From the IMG/VR virus record IMGVR_UViG_3300042865_000182, positions 1-64,000 of that record: 64,000 nt of DNA, one strand, 5' to 3'. This document shows positions 36,884 through 46,804 of the stretch, one piece after another. The position numbers and the translations under genes were made by a program. The notes beneath the pieces were generated by a model. The model was not told where the DNA came from. It searched no databases and saw nothing but the letters and a program-made list of their open reading frames with translations. The DNA comes from a virus. Positions within the stretch are counted from its first letter, which is position 1. The number at the start of each line of letters is the position of its first letter.

Positions 36884-38749
36884 ATGAAACCATTAAACTT
36901 AGATAATAGACCATGTAGCCCAATATCAAGTAATTGTGTGATATGGCAAGGTCCAGATATTCCGTGTATCAAATTATGTACAGGAGACACTGTATCTGAT
37001 GTAGTATTTAAACTAGCAACAGAACTATGTACTATAATGGATACATTGAAAATTACAAACTATGATTTATCATGTTTTAATTTAGCAGCGTGTCCACCAC
37101 AAGACTTTCAAGAACTTATACAGTTTCTTATAAATAAAATATGTGAGCTAGAAGGTTTACCAACTATAAGAGATAACCCTACATCAACATGTCCAGACTG
37201 TGTGGTTAATGTAGCATCATGTTTTGTTGTAGGTACACAAACCACTATGCAACTAGTAGATTATGTAAGAATGATTGGTGAAAGAGTTTGCGCACTTGTA
37301 AATGAAATAATTGACTTACAAAATCAAATTAATAATCTAGACATAAGAGTAACTGTTCTTGAATCTGCACCTCCACCTGTTACACCCACACCCACAATAA
37401 TTATTAACTGTAATATTGGAACACTAGTATCAGGAAACTCTTATCCAATTGATCAAGTACTAAATCAATTAATTAATAGTGTTTCAAATGGATATTGTTC
37501 TTTAATAAGTGTACTTGGCACTCCTTCTGAAATTGGTAACTCATTAGTTCCAGCTTGTGCATTTGGTACAGATGTAACAACAGATCCAAACTGGACACCA
37601 GTACCAACTACACTTGCAGAAAGTATTACAAATGCCTGGATAGTTATTTGTGATTTATATAGTATTATAACTTCTGGTTTATTTTCAACAGCTGATACAA
37701 ATAGTATAAACTTAGATTTTACAGCTGGAGTATTGACTGCAAATATTCAAGATACAGGGTGGGAAAATTTAGAAGGTTTTGATTTTTATACTGGAAGTAT
37801 GGCAACTAACAAGCCACAGTGTAGAAGAATAGGAAACCAAATTATTTTTAGAGGTAATGTGTATGTACCAATTAACAATGGTTTTGGAGCAGCTGTGCCA
37901 TTAACGGCAACTAATACATATGACACAATATATAGATCTAATCCTTTTATTGGTACTTCTGGAGTGATATTGGATGCACAAGGTAGAATTCTTTTTAATA
38001 GTACTGGTGGTGGTGCTGCATCAGTAATACCAACTACAGTTCTTGATGCTGGTACAAATTTAGATAATCAATATTCTGCTCCTCAACTTATTGCTAATAG
38101 AAAGTTAGTAGTTGAACAACAATCATCAAGTGGTGTTACAGGATCAGTTTTATTAAATGCTGCGGTAAACTTAACAATATTACCAAATAAAACATTAAGG
38201 TTAGCACCATTGGAGGTTATTGAACAAGAGCCAACTGATATGGTACCATTTATAGGTAACTCATTATTAAGAAGTCTAACAAGCTCATTTACACCAAGAT
38301 CAAGAGTGATTGATTTTACTAATTTTGTAAAACAACTTGATGGTAATATGAGTTTGGATCAACAACCATTAAACGGTTTAGGCGGTGCAAGTTTAATAAT
38401 AGGAAACTTATACAAAATAGAAACCTATACTCCTGGTGATGACTTTACAAATGTTGGTGCTGCAGTTAATACAGATAATCAAACATTTATTGCAAGTGGT
38501 ACAACACCAACTACATGGACTACATCAGTATTAATCCCATTATCAAATGCATTATTCTATAATACTTTTTATAATAATATCGCTCCAAGCTACAGTGGTG
38601 CTCAATGGCCTGCAATATCAGATTTAGTTACTACTCAATTTGATGCAGCTAGAGCTTCTAATCTTGGTGGATTTATAGTAAGACTTGATGGATTGTCAGC
38701 ATATGTAGATCCATGTACAACAGATATTAAAAATTATTCTTGTCCTTAA
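36884..38749 (+). CDS. Fibre-like structural protein, 621 aa
   Basis: The N-terminal domain (CVIWQGPDIPCIKLCTGDTV, KLATELC) is repeated in the next gene. A coiled coil (EIIDLQNQINNLDIRVTVLE) probably trimerises it. A beta region follows, and residues about 500-555 (LIIGNLYKIETYTPGDDFTN, then FIASGTTPTTW) are the small Y-x-I-x-x-Y-x-x-G-D-D-F-T-N-V-G-A domain inserted in many phage tail proteins. It is a likely tail fibre or spike. Confidence 0.75.
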   Translation: MKPLNLDNRPCSPISSNCVIWQGPDIPCIKLCTGDTVSDVVFKLATELCTIMDTLKITNYDLSCFNLAACPPQDFQELIQFLINKICELEGLPTIRDNPTSTCPDCVVNVASCFVVGTQTTMQLVDYVRMIGERVCALVNEIIDLQNQINNLDIRVTVLESAPPPVTPTPTIIINCNIGTLVSGNSYPIDQVLNQLINSVSNGYCSLISVLGTPSEIGNSLVPACAFGTDVTTDPNWTPVPTTLAESITNAWIVICDLYSIITSGLFSTADTNSINLDFTAGVLTANIQDTGWENLEGFDFYTGSMATNKPQCRRIGNQIIFRGNVYVPINNGFGAAVPLTATNTYDTIYRSNPFIGTSGVILDAQGRILFNSTGGGAASVIPTTVLDAGTNLDNQYSAPQLIANRKLVVEQQSSSGVTGSVLLNAAVNLTILPNKTLRLAPLEVIEQEPTDMVPFIGNSLLRSLTSSFTPRSRVIDFTNFVKQLDGNMSLDQQPLNGLGGASLIIGNLYKIETYTPGDDFTNVGAAVNTDNQTFIASGTTPTTWTTSVLIPLSNALFYNTFYNNIAPSYSGAQWPAISDLVTTQFDAARASNLGGFIVRLDGLSAYVDPCTTDIKNYSCP

Positions 38750-38761
38750 AAAAATTAAATA

Positions 38762-39004
38762 ATGGCAACAACAAATACATGTAAAAAATGCGGATGTGAA
38801 GATAGCTTTATGCCAAGTCCTGCACCATGTCCTACACCACAAGGATGTCCTAATCCAGAACCATGTTCTGAAGTTATAGATGCTCAGTGTGTCATCTATA
38901 CAGGTCCAAATATTATGTGTGGTCAACAAGTATTAATTGCAACAAACACAGACCTTGCTACAGCCTTAGAAGCTATAGTGACTCAATTGTGTGCCCCTGC
39001 ATAA
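38762..39004 (+). CDS. Small Cys-rich protein with duplicated fibre N-domain, 80 aa
   Basis: The N-terminus is a Cys/Pro-rich KKCGCEDSFMPSPAPCPTPQ. The rest (CVIYTGPNIMCGQQVLIATN, then LATALEAIVTQLC) is homologous to the N-terminal domain of the 36884 protein. It could cap or compete at the same attachment site. Confidence 0.7.
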   Translation: MATTNTCKKCGCEDSFMPSPAPCPTPQGCPNPEPCSEVIDAQCVIYTGPNIMCGQQVLIATNTDLATALEAIVTQLCAPA

Positions 39005-39046
39005 AGACGTTACAGGTTGTTGGTTTCTGTGACAACAAGGCAATGA

Positions 39047-39068
39047 CCCTCACACTTGTGGGGGTTTT
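39047..39068 (+). terminator. Terminator ending the fibre block
   Basis: CCCTCAC (39047-39053) pairs with GTGGGGG (39058-39064; one G-U), then TTTTG. A separate hairpin TTGTTG/CAACAA lies just upstream. Confidence 0.8.
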
Positions 39069-39106
39069 GTTTTTTAGTTACATTTGCTAGTCTCATTTAT
39101 TTTTAG

Positions 39107-39123
39107 TATATTAATAGTAATAG
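39107..39123 (+). promoter_or_regulatory. Late-type promoter element (partial match)
   Basis: TATATTAATAGTAATAG preceded by CATTTATTTTTAG, 18 bases before the ATG at 39125. Confidence 0.5.
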
Positions 39124-39124
39124 T

Positions 39125-39706
39125 ATGGATGGATTTAAAAAGCCTGATGTAAAAGCTCCAAGATTTAGACCAGATGTGCACCATGTTCTAAATAAAGAGT
39201 TCTTTGAAATGTTTAAGAAAAAATATTCTAAATATAAGGATATAGATAACCAGTTATTAAAAACAATAATTAGAAAATTTAATAATGCAGTTTACAACAC
39301 CGTAATAGAAAAGAGAGATGGTGTTCAACTTCCTGAACAAATTGGATGGATATTTATTGGAACATGTCAAGAAAGTAAAAAGAAAAACATTGATTTTGTT
39401 AAATCAAATAAATATGGTGTAACTGTAACTAATAAAAATTGGGATACTGATGGTAAACTTGCTAAAATATTTTTTACAAATCATGCTCCAAAACATAAAA
39501 TGAAAAATAGAGAATTTTGGACTTTTGTAGCTTGTAGAGAATTTAAAAGAAAAGTATCTAAAACTTATCCTGAAAATTGGAATATGTATGTTGTTGTTGA
39601 CCCAACAGCAAAACTTAGACAGACATATCAAAAAGCAATATTTAAACAAACAATTGCTGAAAAAACAAAAAGAGAATTAAAAACATATAATGAATTTGAC
39701 TTATGA
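39125..39706 (+). CDS. crAss-type IHF-like/structural protein, 193 aa
   Basis: KTIIRKFNNAVYNTVIEKRD followed by GVQLPEQIGWIFIG resembles the helix-beta-turn core of the diverged IHF-like proteins encoded beside the neck genes in crAss-like phages. Further features are a N-W-D-T-D-G-K segment and FWTFVACREFKRKVSKTYPE, as in those proteins. The protein is basic and probably binds DNA or the connector. It overlaps the next gene by four bases (ATGA). Confidence 0.55.
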   Translation: MDGFKKPDVKAPRFRPDVHHVLNKEFFEMFKKKYSKYKDIDNQLLKTIIRKFNNAVYNTVIEKRDGVQLPEQIGWIFIGTCQESKKKNIDFVKSNKYGVTVTNKNWDTDGKLAKIFFTNHAPKHKMKNREFWTFVACREFKRKVSKTYPENWNMYVVVDPTAKLRQTYQKAIFKQTIAEKTKRELKTYNEFDL

Positions 39707-40365
39707 CAACAATAGGTGAAGCCATATCAAGAATAAGAAATGCTCTTAAAGCAGTTAAAGAAGATGCATTCTTAACTGATAGAACAATCTATTTTGCTCT
39801 TAGTAAGTATGCAAAGACATTGATTAAAAGAGAAGACAACCAATTTAGATTGATGAAGATGAGTCAGATCTTTCAAGTTCTTCCATATATAGAACTGATT
39901 GATGTAGATAAAGTAGAAGCAGGTTGTATTGGTGTATACTCAGAATGTTATTTTAAAAGATCTAAAGATAAATTACCAAGTATATTAGATGGAATGTTTG
40001 GTCCTATTATCCGTACAGTATCTTCTATAGATGGTTCTATAGAAATGTTTAGAACAGATCCTGGTACTTGGGTTTCTATAACTAAGTCAAGTACATTTAA
40101 ATATAATAAGAGACCATACTTCTGGTATCTTAATGGATATCTATATGCACCTAACATAGATTGGGATGCTGTAAGAATGGAAGCTATATTTGAAAATAAA
40201 GTTGAAACTTGTGATACTAATCCATGTTTAATAAAACAAGATGAGGTATTAGCAATTCCAGACTATTTATTTTCAGAAGCTGAACAGTTTGTATTAAAAG
40301 AATTAACCATGATTGCTCAAATGCCAACTGATGGTGCTGATGACAGTCAAAACTCATTAAGATAA
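39703..40365 (+). CDS. Neck/head-tail adaptor protein (gp4-like), 220 aa
   Basis: TIGEAISRIRNALKAVKEDA and FLTDRTIYFALSKYAKTLIK, then a beta part. The C-terminal FSEAEQFVLKELTMIAQMPT is the closing-helix signature of crAss-type connector (ring/gp4-like) proteins. It sits between the IHF-like protein and a second neck protein, as in crAss-like gene order. Confidence 0.65.
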   Translation: MTTIGEAISRIRNALKAVKEDAFLTDRTIYFALSKYAKTLIKREDNQFRLMKMSQIFQVLPYIELIDVDKVEAGCIGVYSECYFKRSKDKLPSILDGMFGPIIRTVSSIDGSIEMFRTDPGTWVSITKSSTFKYNKRPYFWYLNGYLYAPNIDWDAVRMEAIFENKVETCDTNPCLIKQDEVLAIPDYLFSEAEQFVLKELTMIAQMPTDGADDSQNSLR

Positions 40366-41408
40366 TGGATTTTAATTATACTCTCCGTTACAGGCCTTTT
40401 GATCAACTCTTAGAAGATGTATCAATAGACATGAATACTTTGGCTCTTGAGAATATGATAGAGCCTCAGCAATTAATAAAAGTTGCTAAAAAGATAAATT
40501 ATGATCTAGGTCTTAGAATAAATCAAACAAGAGAAGTTATTCTTGAAGTTTGTCATAATAAAGTAAAACTACCTGATAACTTTTATACATTTAATTTTGC
40601 TTTTATATGTGGAGAGTATGAAGATCATGTTGGTTATGGCGGTATGTCTGGTGGTACTAACATTCAAGAAGTACCATACAAAGAAGCTCCATCCACAGTA
40701 GATCAGTGTGCACCACCTACAGTAAACTGTAGATCATGTAATGCTAACCCATGTAAACATACAGCAGCCTGTGATCTTAATTATCCTATAGTAGATCCAA
40801 TACCAACTGAGTATGATCCTAATAATCCTTATGGTAATACATGTGTACCACCAAGAGTATTCATGAACTGTAAAGGTGAGAAGTGGGAGCTAATCCAAAT
40901 ATTAAATACTGGGGCCACAAGAAAATATTCTAGACTTATTCCGCTAAGAATGAAAGCAAGTCAAGAAATAGAATGTGACTGTCCTAATCTATATTATGAT
41001 ACAGCAAATCAAGCTTGGATAAAAGATGGATTTTTATTTACAACATTTGAAACTGGTAAAGTATATCTTAATTATCAAGGAGCTATGGAAGATGAGGCTG
41101 GTAACTTACTTGTTCCAGATCATGATCTTCTCAATGATTATTATGAGTATGCAATAAAACAAAGACTACTTGAAAACTTATTTATGAATGGAGAAGATGT
41201 TTCTGCAAGACTACAACTTGTAGAACAAAGATTAAGGGCTGCAAGAAATCAAGCACTTAGTTTAGTAAATACTCCAAACTTTAAAGAACTAGAACAAATG
41301 TGGTGGACAAATAGAAAAGCTATGTATAATAAATATTATGACATGTTTAAAAGCTATTCTCCAAATAAAGCATTTTACGGTATTAATGGTGTATCTAGAG
41401 TATTATAA
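40365..41408 (+). CDS. Neck/tail tubular-like protein, 347 aa
   Basis: TLRYRPFDQLLEDVSIDMNT and the beta part NKVKLPDNFYTFNFAFICGE belong to the connector type. A Cys-rich insertion (CRSCNANPCKHTAAC) may bind zinc. KVYLNYQGAMEDEAGNLLVP with the following YEYAIKQRLLENLFM is the typical central segment of tail tubular/ring proteins in crAss-like phages. It is coupled to both neighbours. Confidence 0.65.
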   Translation: MDFNYTLRYRPFDQLLEDVSIDMNTLALENMIEPQQLIKVAKKINYDLGLRINQTREVILEVCHNKVKLPDNFYTFNFAFICGEYEDHVGYGGMSGGTNIQEVPYKEAPSTVDQCAPPTVNCRSCNANPCKHTAACDLNYPIVDPIPTEYDPNNPYGNTCVPPRVFMNCKGEKWELIQILNTGATRKYSRLIPLRMKASQEIECDCPNLYYDTANQAWIKDGFLFTTFETGKVYLNYQGAMEDEAGNLLVPDHDLLNDYYEYAIKQRLLENLFMNGEDVSARLQLVEQRLRAARNQALSLVNTPNFKELEQMWWTNRKAMYNKYYDMFKSYSPNKAFYGINGVSRVL

Positions 41409-41410
41409 TC

Positions 41411-44400
41411 ATGGCAGAAGAAAAAGGAAATTTAAATACTAGTAAGACTAACACCTTTATAAAGGGTCTTCATAAAGATAGCGATCCTGCATTTATTCAG
41501 GAAGGAATGTGGACATATGCAAGAAATGCAGTTAATAACACTATTGAAGGTGATGTAGGAACAATATCTAATGAAGCATCAAATGCTCTGTGTGCAAAAG
41601 CAGGAGAAACAATACCGCCTACACATCCTTATAAATATATTATAGGTATGATTCATTTATTTACAGATAAATGGATTGTGTACACAGCATCTCATATTAA
41701 TGAAACATCTATTGCTCCTGGAGTATCTGAAATAGGTTTATATGAAGAACAGTCTTGTACATACAGACCAATAGTTCAAGATAAATGTTTGGGTTTTAGT
41801 AAATCTCATTTAATATCTGGAGCTGCTAGAGAAAAAGAAGATTGTACATGGCAAGTATATTGGGCTGATGGTTTTAATCCTGATAGATATCTGAATGTTG
41901 GTGATCCAAAAACTTGGCCAGGTCCAGATTATGTTTGGTTAGGTGGAGCAAATGTAAACTATTATTCTAACGGTACTGTTGTAGATTTTCTTTGGCCAGG
42001 TGTTCCTTGGGTTGAAAAAATTAAAAATATCGGTGCTTGTGAATTTACTAAATATGATAATATCTTAGATTGTGATAAAACTAGACTAGCAAGATTAATG
42101 AACACACCTTGTCTGAACTTAAGTCTTGGTGATGGATCTGGATCTTTAGAGAATGGTAGTTATTATGCAGTTATAGCATATACTATAAAAGGAGAAAAGA
42201 TATCAGACTATTTTGCAGCTAGTAATGTACAACCTGTTTATACAACTATTTCTGCACAAGGATCTTTACAATTAGCAGTTGAAGCTGATACAGAAAATTT
42301 TGATGAATTTCAACTTGTACTTGTTGCAAATATAAATGAAAATACTATAGCAAGAATTATTGGATACTATTCTACAAATACTAAAAACATATTTATAGAT
42401 CAGTATAAACCAAGTTTAGAGTCAATTGATATAACTCTTATACCTTTGCTAACTCCTGTTTTTGAGAAGTCAGATCAAATGACACAGCTCAATAGTTATC
42501 TTCTTAGAATTGGACCTACAACTAAATTTGATTTTAACTATCAACCATTAGCTAATTTAATTGAAGCTGAGTGGGTTTCAGTAGAATATCCGGCCGCATA
42601 TTATTTTAAAGGAGGCTCAAAGACTAATTACATGAGAGATGAGAATTATGCATTTTTCATAAGATGGGTGTATAACACAGGAGATAAGTCTGCTTCATAT
42701 CATATTCCAGGAAGAGCTCCTGAAAATTGGGGACCTGCACCAGGCATTCCTGAAAATGAACCTTATACTAATTCAGACAGTTTTCCAGGAGATGTTGATT
42801 TATTTCAAACTATAAATACTGCTTACCAAACTTCATTTGCTACAAGTATATTAGATGATGGTGGTAAAGTTATTGCATCAGGTAAAATGGGTTATTGGGA
42901 GTCTACGGAAAGATATCCAGATAATAGACCTAATATATGGAATTCAAGTTACTATGTATGGACAGGTAAATATAATAACCCTAGCACAAACTATGATCTT
43001 TGTGGTTTACCAATAAGACATCACAAGTTTCCTGAAAATGTATTATATAGTAACACTACAGGTCAATTAACAAATTCTACAGCCTCATATCATTTTATAA
43101 AAGATGTTGCAACAAATGCACTCTATATAAGGATGATGGCTGTTCAATTTAAAAATATTATATATCCAAAAGATAATGATGGTAATGATATTCCAGGAAT
43201 TGTTGGTTATGAAATTCTAAGAGGATCAAGAGATGGTAACAGAAGTATAATTGCCAAAGGGATGCTAAACAACTTTAGAACTTATAATAGAGTTGGTGTT
43301 CCCGGTAATACTAGAACAGGTCTTTATGCAAACTATCCTTATAATACCATTATTCCAATAGGTAATGATACAACTGGTCATGATCAATATTATAATGATC
43401 CATTTATAAAGTCTGTTGATACAAATAACAATGTATTAAATCAATCTGTACCCATTAACATAACAAGTTTTCATTCACCAGATACAAGCTTTAGAACACC
43501 TTACTTATCAGCAATAGAGTTAAAAATCTATGGTCACTTATCTGGGTTAGCCCTGCAAAGATTTATTGAACCACAAGGTCATCCTAAGTTTAAATTAATG
43601 ACTAATGATGCTTTATGGATTATTATTATAGCTGGTGTAATTGATGTATTACTTAGAACATCAGGTGAGAAAAAAATAAATTATCCACAAGGTAGTTTTA
43701 CTCAACAATTTCAATTACCTTTTGCAGGAGGTATATCCTCACCATTAGCTATTCCATTAAATGTAGTAGGTGCATCTGGAGCAGCTCTTGCAAATACTAC
43801 ATTCACAAGTTTATTTAATACATATGATGGTTTAGGTGGTTTTATTGTAGATGCTTTTGCTGGAGTAGATAATCTTGTTCCTTTGTTTAAAACACATGAT
43901 GCTTCAATGCTTTCTGCTGGTGGAACATATAATCCAATTAATTATGAAAAGTCTTTAACTGCATTTTCACAATTACCAACATGGACACAAGTATTATTAA
44001 ATGTTGTTGGTGGAGTTAGTCAAATTGCATTTTTCTTTTTAGAAGGAGCACTTGCAGCACAAGATTTATTATATGCAATTGGACCATATAGACAATATGC
44101 ATTACAACTTATAGGTCATGGTCTATATGATACATTTAATCCATTCACTATAACAGATACTAAAAGATTTAAAATTGCAGATGCATCATACATTTTTAAA
44201 AACATCTCATTTGAAATTGATGATTATAATGATACAATAACAGGTAATCCAACTCAAAAGTATACTATTAATAATTATAAAAGATCTCAGTTGTTAATGT
44301 TAAGAACTGAGAGAGCAAATATACCAACCACCGATGGTCCTAAGTTACTAGTTACAGGTGGTGTTGGTTTGGATCAATCACTTGGTAGCTTAGGTATGTT

Positions 44401-46804
44401 TGATGACTGGTTAGGTCCTGATGGTCCTAAGATCAATGAAAAGAAAAAAAGTATTGAATTTGAAACAGGTATTGCAAGTCATTATGGTGCTATGAAAATA
44501 GATAATGATGATCAATATGGCCAGTTAAAAACAATTACAGAATTTCCAATAACACCATGTGAGCAAAAGTTTGATTACAATAGTTTGCCTACTAATACAT
44601 TTACAGTACAAATATCATTAGTTCCACCAATCTATCAAAGTGTTACGCAAAAAGTTATAACTCAAACTCCAGTAATATTTGGAGGAGATACATATATAAC
44701 AAGATTTACAGAAAAGAATCCAATGTTCTTTTTCTATAATTGGTTATATACAGAACCAAATGGCTATGAGTATAACTACTTTAATAACCAAATGATTCCT
44801 GAACCTAGATTTTGGGCTAATAGTGAAAGGTATGATTTATCTCAATTACAAGTAACTAGTTTAGCTGCATGGGCTGCATTGTTTAATAACTCAACTACAG
44901 GTACTGGATTTTTACCAAATGATTATTTTAATTTAGATAATGAAAATTATGTAAGAAATAATGATACTATTCCTGCAGGTTATCCTGGATTTATATATGC
45001 AAAGAATTCATATTTCTATTTATCAGCATCTGGAGTAAGAGACTTTTTTGTAGAGTCTGATGTTATCAATGACTTTAGAGAAGTTGGTACATTTGATTAT
45101 GAAAAATGTTATAATCCATATAGATATACTGACTTAGAAACTATGTTCAGAATGGATAAGATAACTGCAACAGAGGGTAACTTTTATTTATATGACTATT
45201 CATTAAGTATTACAAGATTAACAAACAGATATACATCATTTGGATTTTTACAAAATGTATATTATGATCCTGAGGTTGCTGAGTTATGTTATACATATTA
45301 TCCTAATACAATTACTTATTCTTTACCAGTTTCACAAACATCTTCTACAGATAACTGGTTTATATTTTTACCACTAAATAGAAAAGATTTTGTTAGTCAA
45401 ATTAGTGGAGTTAAAAACTTTGCTAAAACTGGAGCTTTTGTTACATTTAAAAATGATAGTCCAATAGTATTTCAAGGTGTAGATACACTTGAAATGGATG
45501 GATCAGGAACTAAGGTTATAATTGGAGATGCTAGTTTATTTGCAAGAGAGCCTCAAAATCTTGTGGTAGCTGATAAACCATACATGTATGGATCTTCTCA
45601 AGGAAGGCTATCTGTTATATCTACACCTGCTGGACTTTATTATATATCTCAAGATCAGGGTAAAGTTTTTGCATATGGTGATGGACTTAAAGAAATTTCC
45701 CAAGCTGGTATGAAATGGTGGTTTGATTATTTCTTACCTAGTAAGCTTCTTGAAGATTTCCCTGATTATCCATATGCTGATAATCCTGTAGCTGGTGTAG
45801 GAACACAGGCTGTGTTTGATAATTATAATTCTGTACTTTACTTTTGTAAAAAAGATTATAAATTAAAAGAATTTGGTCCAGATGGAGAACCTCTTGCAGG
45901 TAGGGTAGTTAATGTTAATACAAGTAAAGATAGTTATTTTAATTACTATCCTTATGTAAACGGTGTTATATCAGCAACACCACTTAAAGTTTCACTTGGT
46001 GATTCTAGAATTTTTGAAGATGCTTCTTGGACAGTAAGTTATGATCCTAAATCTCAGTTCTGGATTTCATTCCATGACTGGCACCCGGATCTTGTTATGC
46101 CAACTAAAGATAGTTTTATAACTACTAAAAGAAATCAGTTTTACAAGCATGGTGCAAGTTGTAATGACTACTGTAATTTTTATGGAGTACAGTACCCATT
46201 TGAAATTGAATTTCCAATTACAACCGGACAAAGTGTTACAACAGTAAAAAGTATTGAATATGTACTTGAATGCTATAGAAGAGAACAAAGATATTGTACT
46301 GATCAATTTCATATATTAGATTATAACTTTGATAAATTAGTTATACACAATACAGAACAAATATCAGGGTATTTAAATCTTAATGTGTTCCCTAAGAATA
46401 ATATAGCATTGTCTTTATTATATCCACAGCTAAATGTTAATAATAGTTCATTTGATATCTTGTTCTCTAAAGAAGAAAACAAGTATAGAATAAATCAGTT
46501 CTGGGACATAACAAAAGACCGTGGAGAATTTCCTAATGGTTCAGGTTATCCACCACAAGGACCTCTTATTCCAGGTACTACAACTTTATTAGGAAACTAT
46601 CCTGAAAATATGTTGTGGATCACTGAAGCTAATGGTTATAAAAAAGCTATTAATCCTCAAGCTGTAGATTATAATAAATCTCTTCTACAAAGAAAAAAAT
46701 TCCGTCACATGGTTAACTTTATGTATCTTAGTAAAACTAATTCAAGAGACACTAATATGATACTCAAGTTATTCAATAGTAAAAATCAATATTCTTTAAG
46801 ATAA
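41411..46804 (+). CDS. crAss-type tail stabilisation-like protein, 1797 aa
   Basis: The N-terminus TFIKGLHKDSDPAFIQEGMW, then YARNAVNNTIEGDVGTISNE, is the shared opening of the large 'stabilisation' proteins of crAss-like phages (compared to P22 gp10 in the literature). The rest is a very long beta-rich protein with many aromatic loops. It is the largest complete gene in the window and forms part of the tail below the neck. It is TAATG-coupled to the HAD-containing gene. Confidence 0.75.
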   Translation: MAEEKGNLNTSKTNTFIKGLHKDSDPAFIQEGMWTYARNAVNNTIEGDVGTISNEASNALCAKAGETIPPTHPYKYIIGMIHLFTDKWIVYTASHINETSIAPGVSEIGLYEEQSCTYRPIVQDKCLGFSKSHLISGAAREKEDCTWQVYWADGFNPDRYLNVGDPKTWPGPDYVWLGGANVNYYSNGTVVDFLWPGVPWVEKIKNIGACEFTKYDNILDCDKTRLARLMNTPCLNLSLGDGSGSLENGSYYAVIAYTIKGEKISDYFAASNVQPVYTTISAQGSLQLAVEADTENFDEFQLVLVANINENTIARIIGYYSTNTKNIFIDQYKPSLESIDITLIPLLTPVFEKSDQMTQLNSYLLRIGPTTKFDFNYQPLANLIEAEWVSVEYPAAYYFKGGSKTNYMRDENYAFFIRWVYNTGDKSASYHIPGRAPENWGPAPGIPENEPYTNSDSFPGDVDLFQTINTAYQTSFATSILDDGGKVIASGKMGYWESTERYPDNRPNIWNSSYYVWTGKYNNPSTNYDLCGLPIRHHKFPENVLYSNTTGQLTNSTASYHFIKDVATNALYIRMMAVQFKNIIYPKDNDGNDIPGIVGYEILRGSRDGNRSIIAKGMLNNFRTYNRVGVPGNTRTGLYANYPYNTIIPIGNDTTGHDQYYNDPFIKSVDTNNNVLNQSVPINITSFHSPDTSFRTPYLSAIELKIYGHLSGLALQRFIEPQGHPKFKLMTNDALWIIIIAGVIDVLLRTSGEKKINYPQGSFTQQFQLPFAGGISSPLAIPLNVVGASGAALANTTFTSLFNTYDGLGGFIVDAFAGVDNLVPLFKTHDASMLSAGGTYNPINYEKSLTAFSQLPTWTQVLLNVVGGVSQIAFFFLEGALAAQDLLYAIGPYRQYALQLIGHGLYDTFNPFTITDTKRFKIADASYIFKNISFEIDDYNDTITGNPTQKYTINNYKRSQLLMLRTERANIPTTDGPKLLVTGGVGLDQSLGSLGMFDDWLGPDGPKINEKKKSIEFETGIASHYGAMKIDNDDQYGQLKTITEFPITPCEQKFDYNSLPTNTFTVQISLVPPIYQSVTQKVITQTPVIFGGDTYITRFTEKNPMFFFYNWLYTEPNGYEYNYFNNQMIPEPRFWANSERYDLSQLQVTSLAAWAALFNNSTTGTGFLPNDYFNLDNENYVRNNDTIPAGYPGFIYAKNSYFYLSASGVRDFFVESDVINDFREVGTFDYEKCYNPYRYTDLETMFRMDKITATEGNFYLYDYSLSITRLTNRYTSFGFLQNVYYDPEVAELCYTYYPNTITYSLPVSQTSSTDNWFIFLPLNRKDFVSQISGVKNFAKTGAFVTFKNDSPIVFQGVDTLEMDGSGTKVIIGDASLFAREPQNLVVADKPYMYGSSQGRLSVISTPAGLYYISQDQGKVFAYGDGLKEISQAGMKWWFDYFLPSKLLEDFPDYPYADNPVAGVGTQAVFDNYNSVLYFCKKDYKLKEFGPDGEPLAGRVVNVNTSKDSYFNYYPYVNGVISATPLKVSLGDSRIFEDASWTVSYDPKSQFWISFHDWHPDLVMPTKDSFITTKRNQFYKHGASCNDYCNFYGVQYPFEIEFPITTGQSVTTVKSIEYVLECYRREQRYCTDQFHILDYNFDKLVIHNTEQISGYLNLNVFPKNNIALSLLYPQLNVNNSSFDILFSKEENKYRINQFWDITKDRGEFPNGSGYPPQGPLIPGTTTLLGNYPENMLWITEANGYKKAINPQAVDYNKSLLQRKKFRHMVNFMYLSKTNSRDTNMILKLFNSKNQYSLR

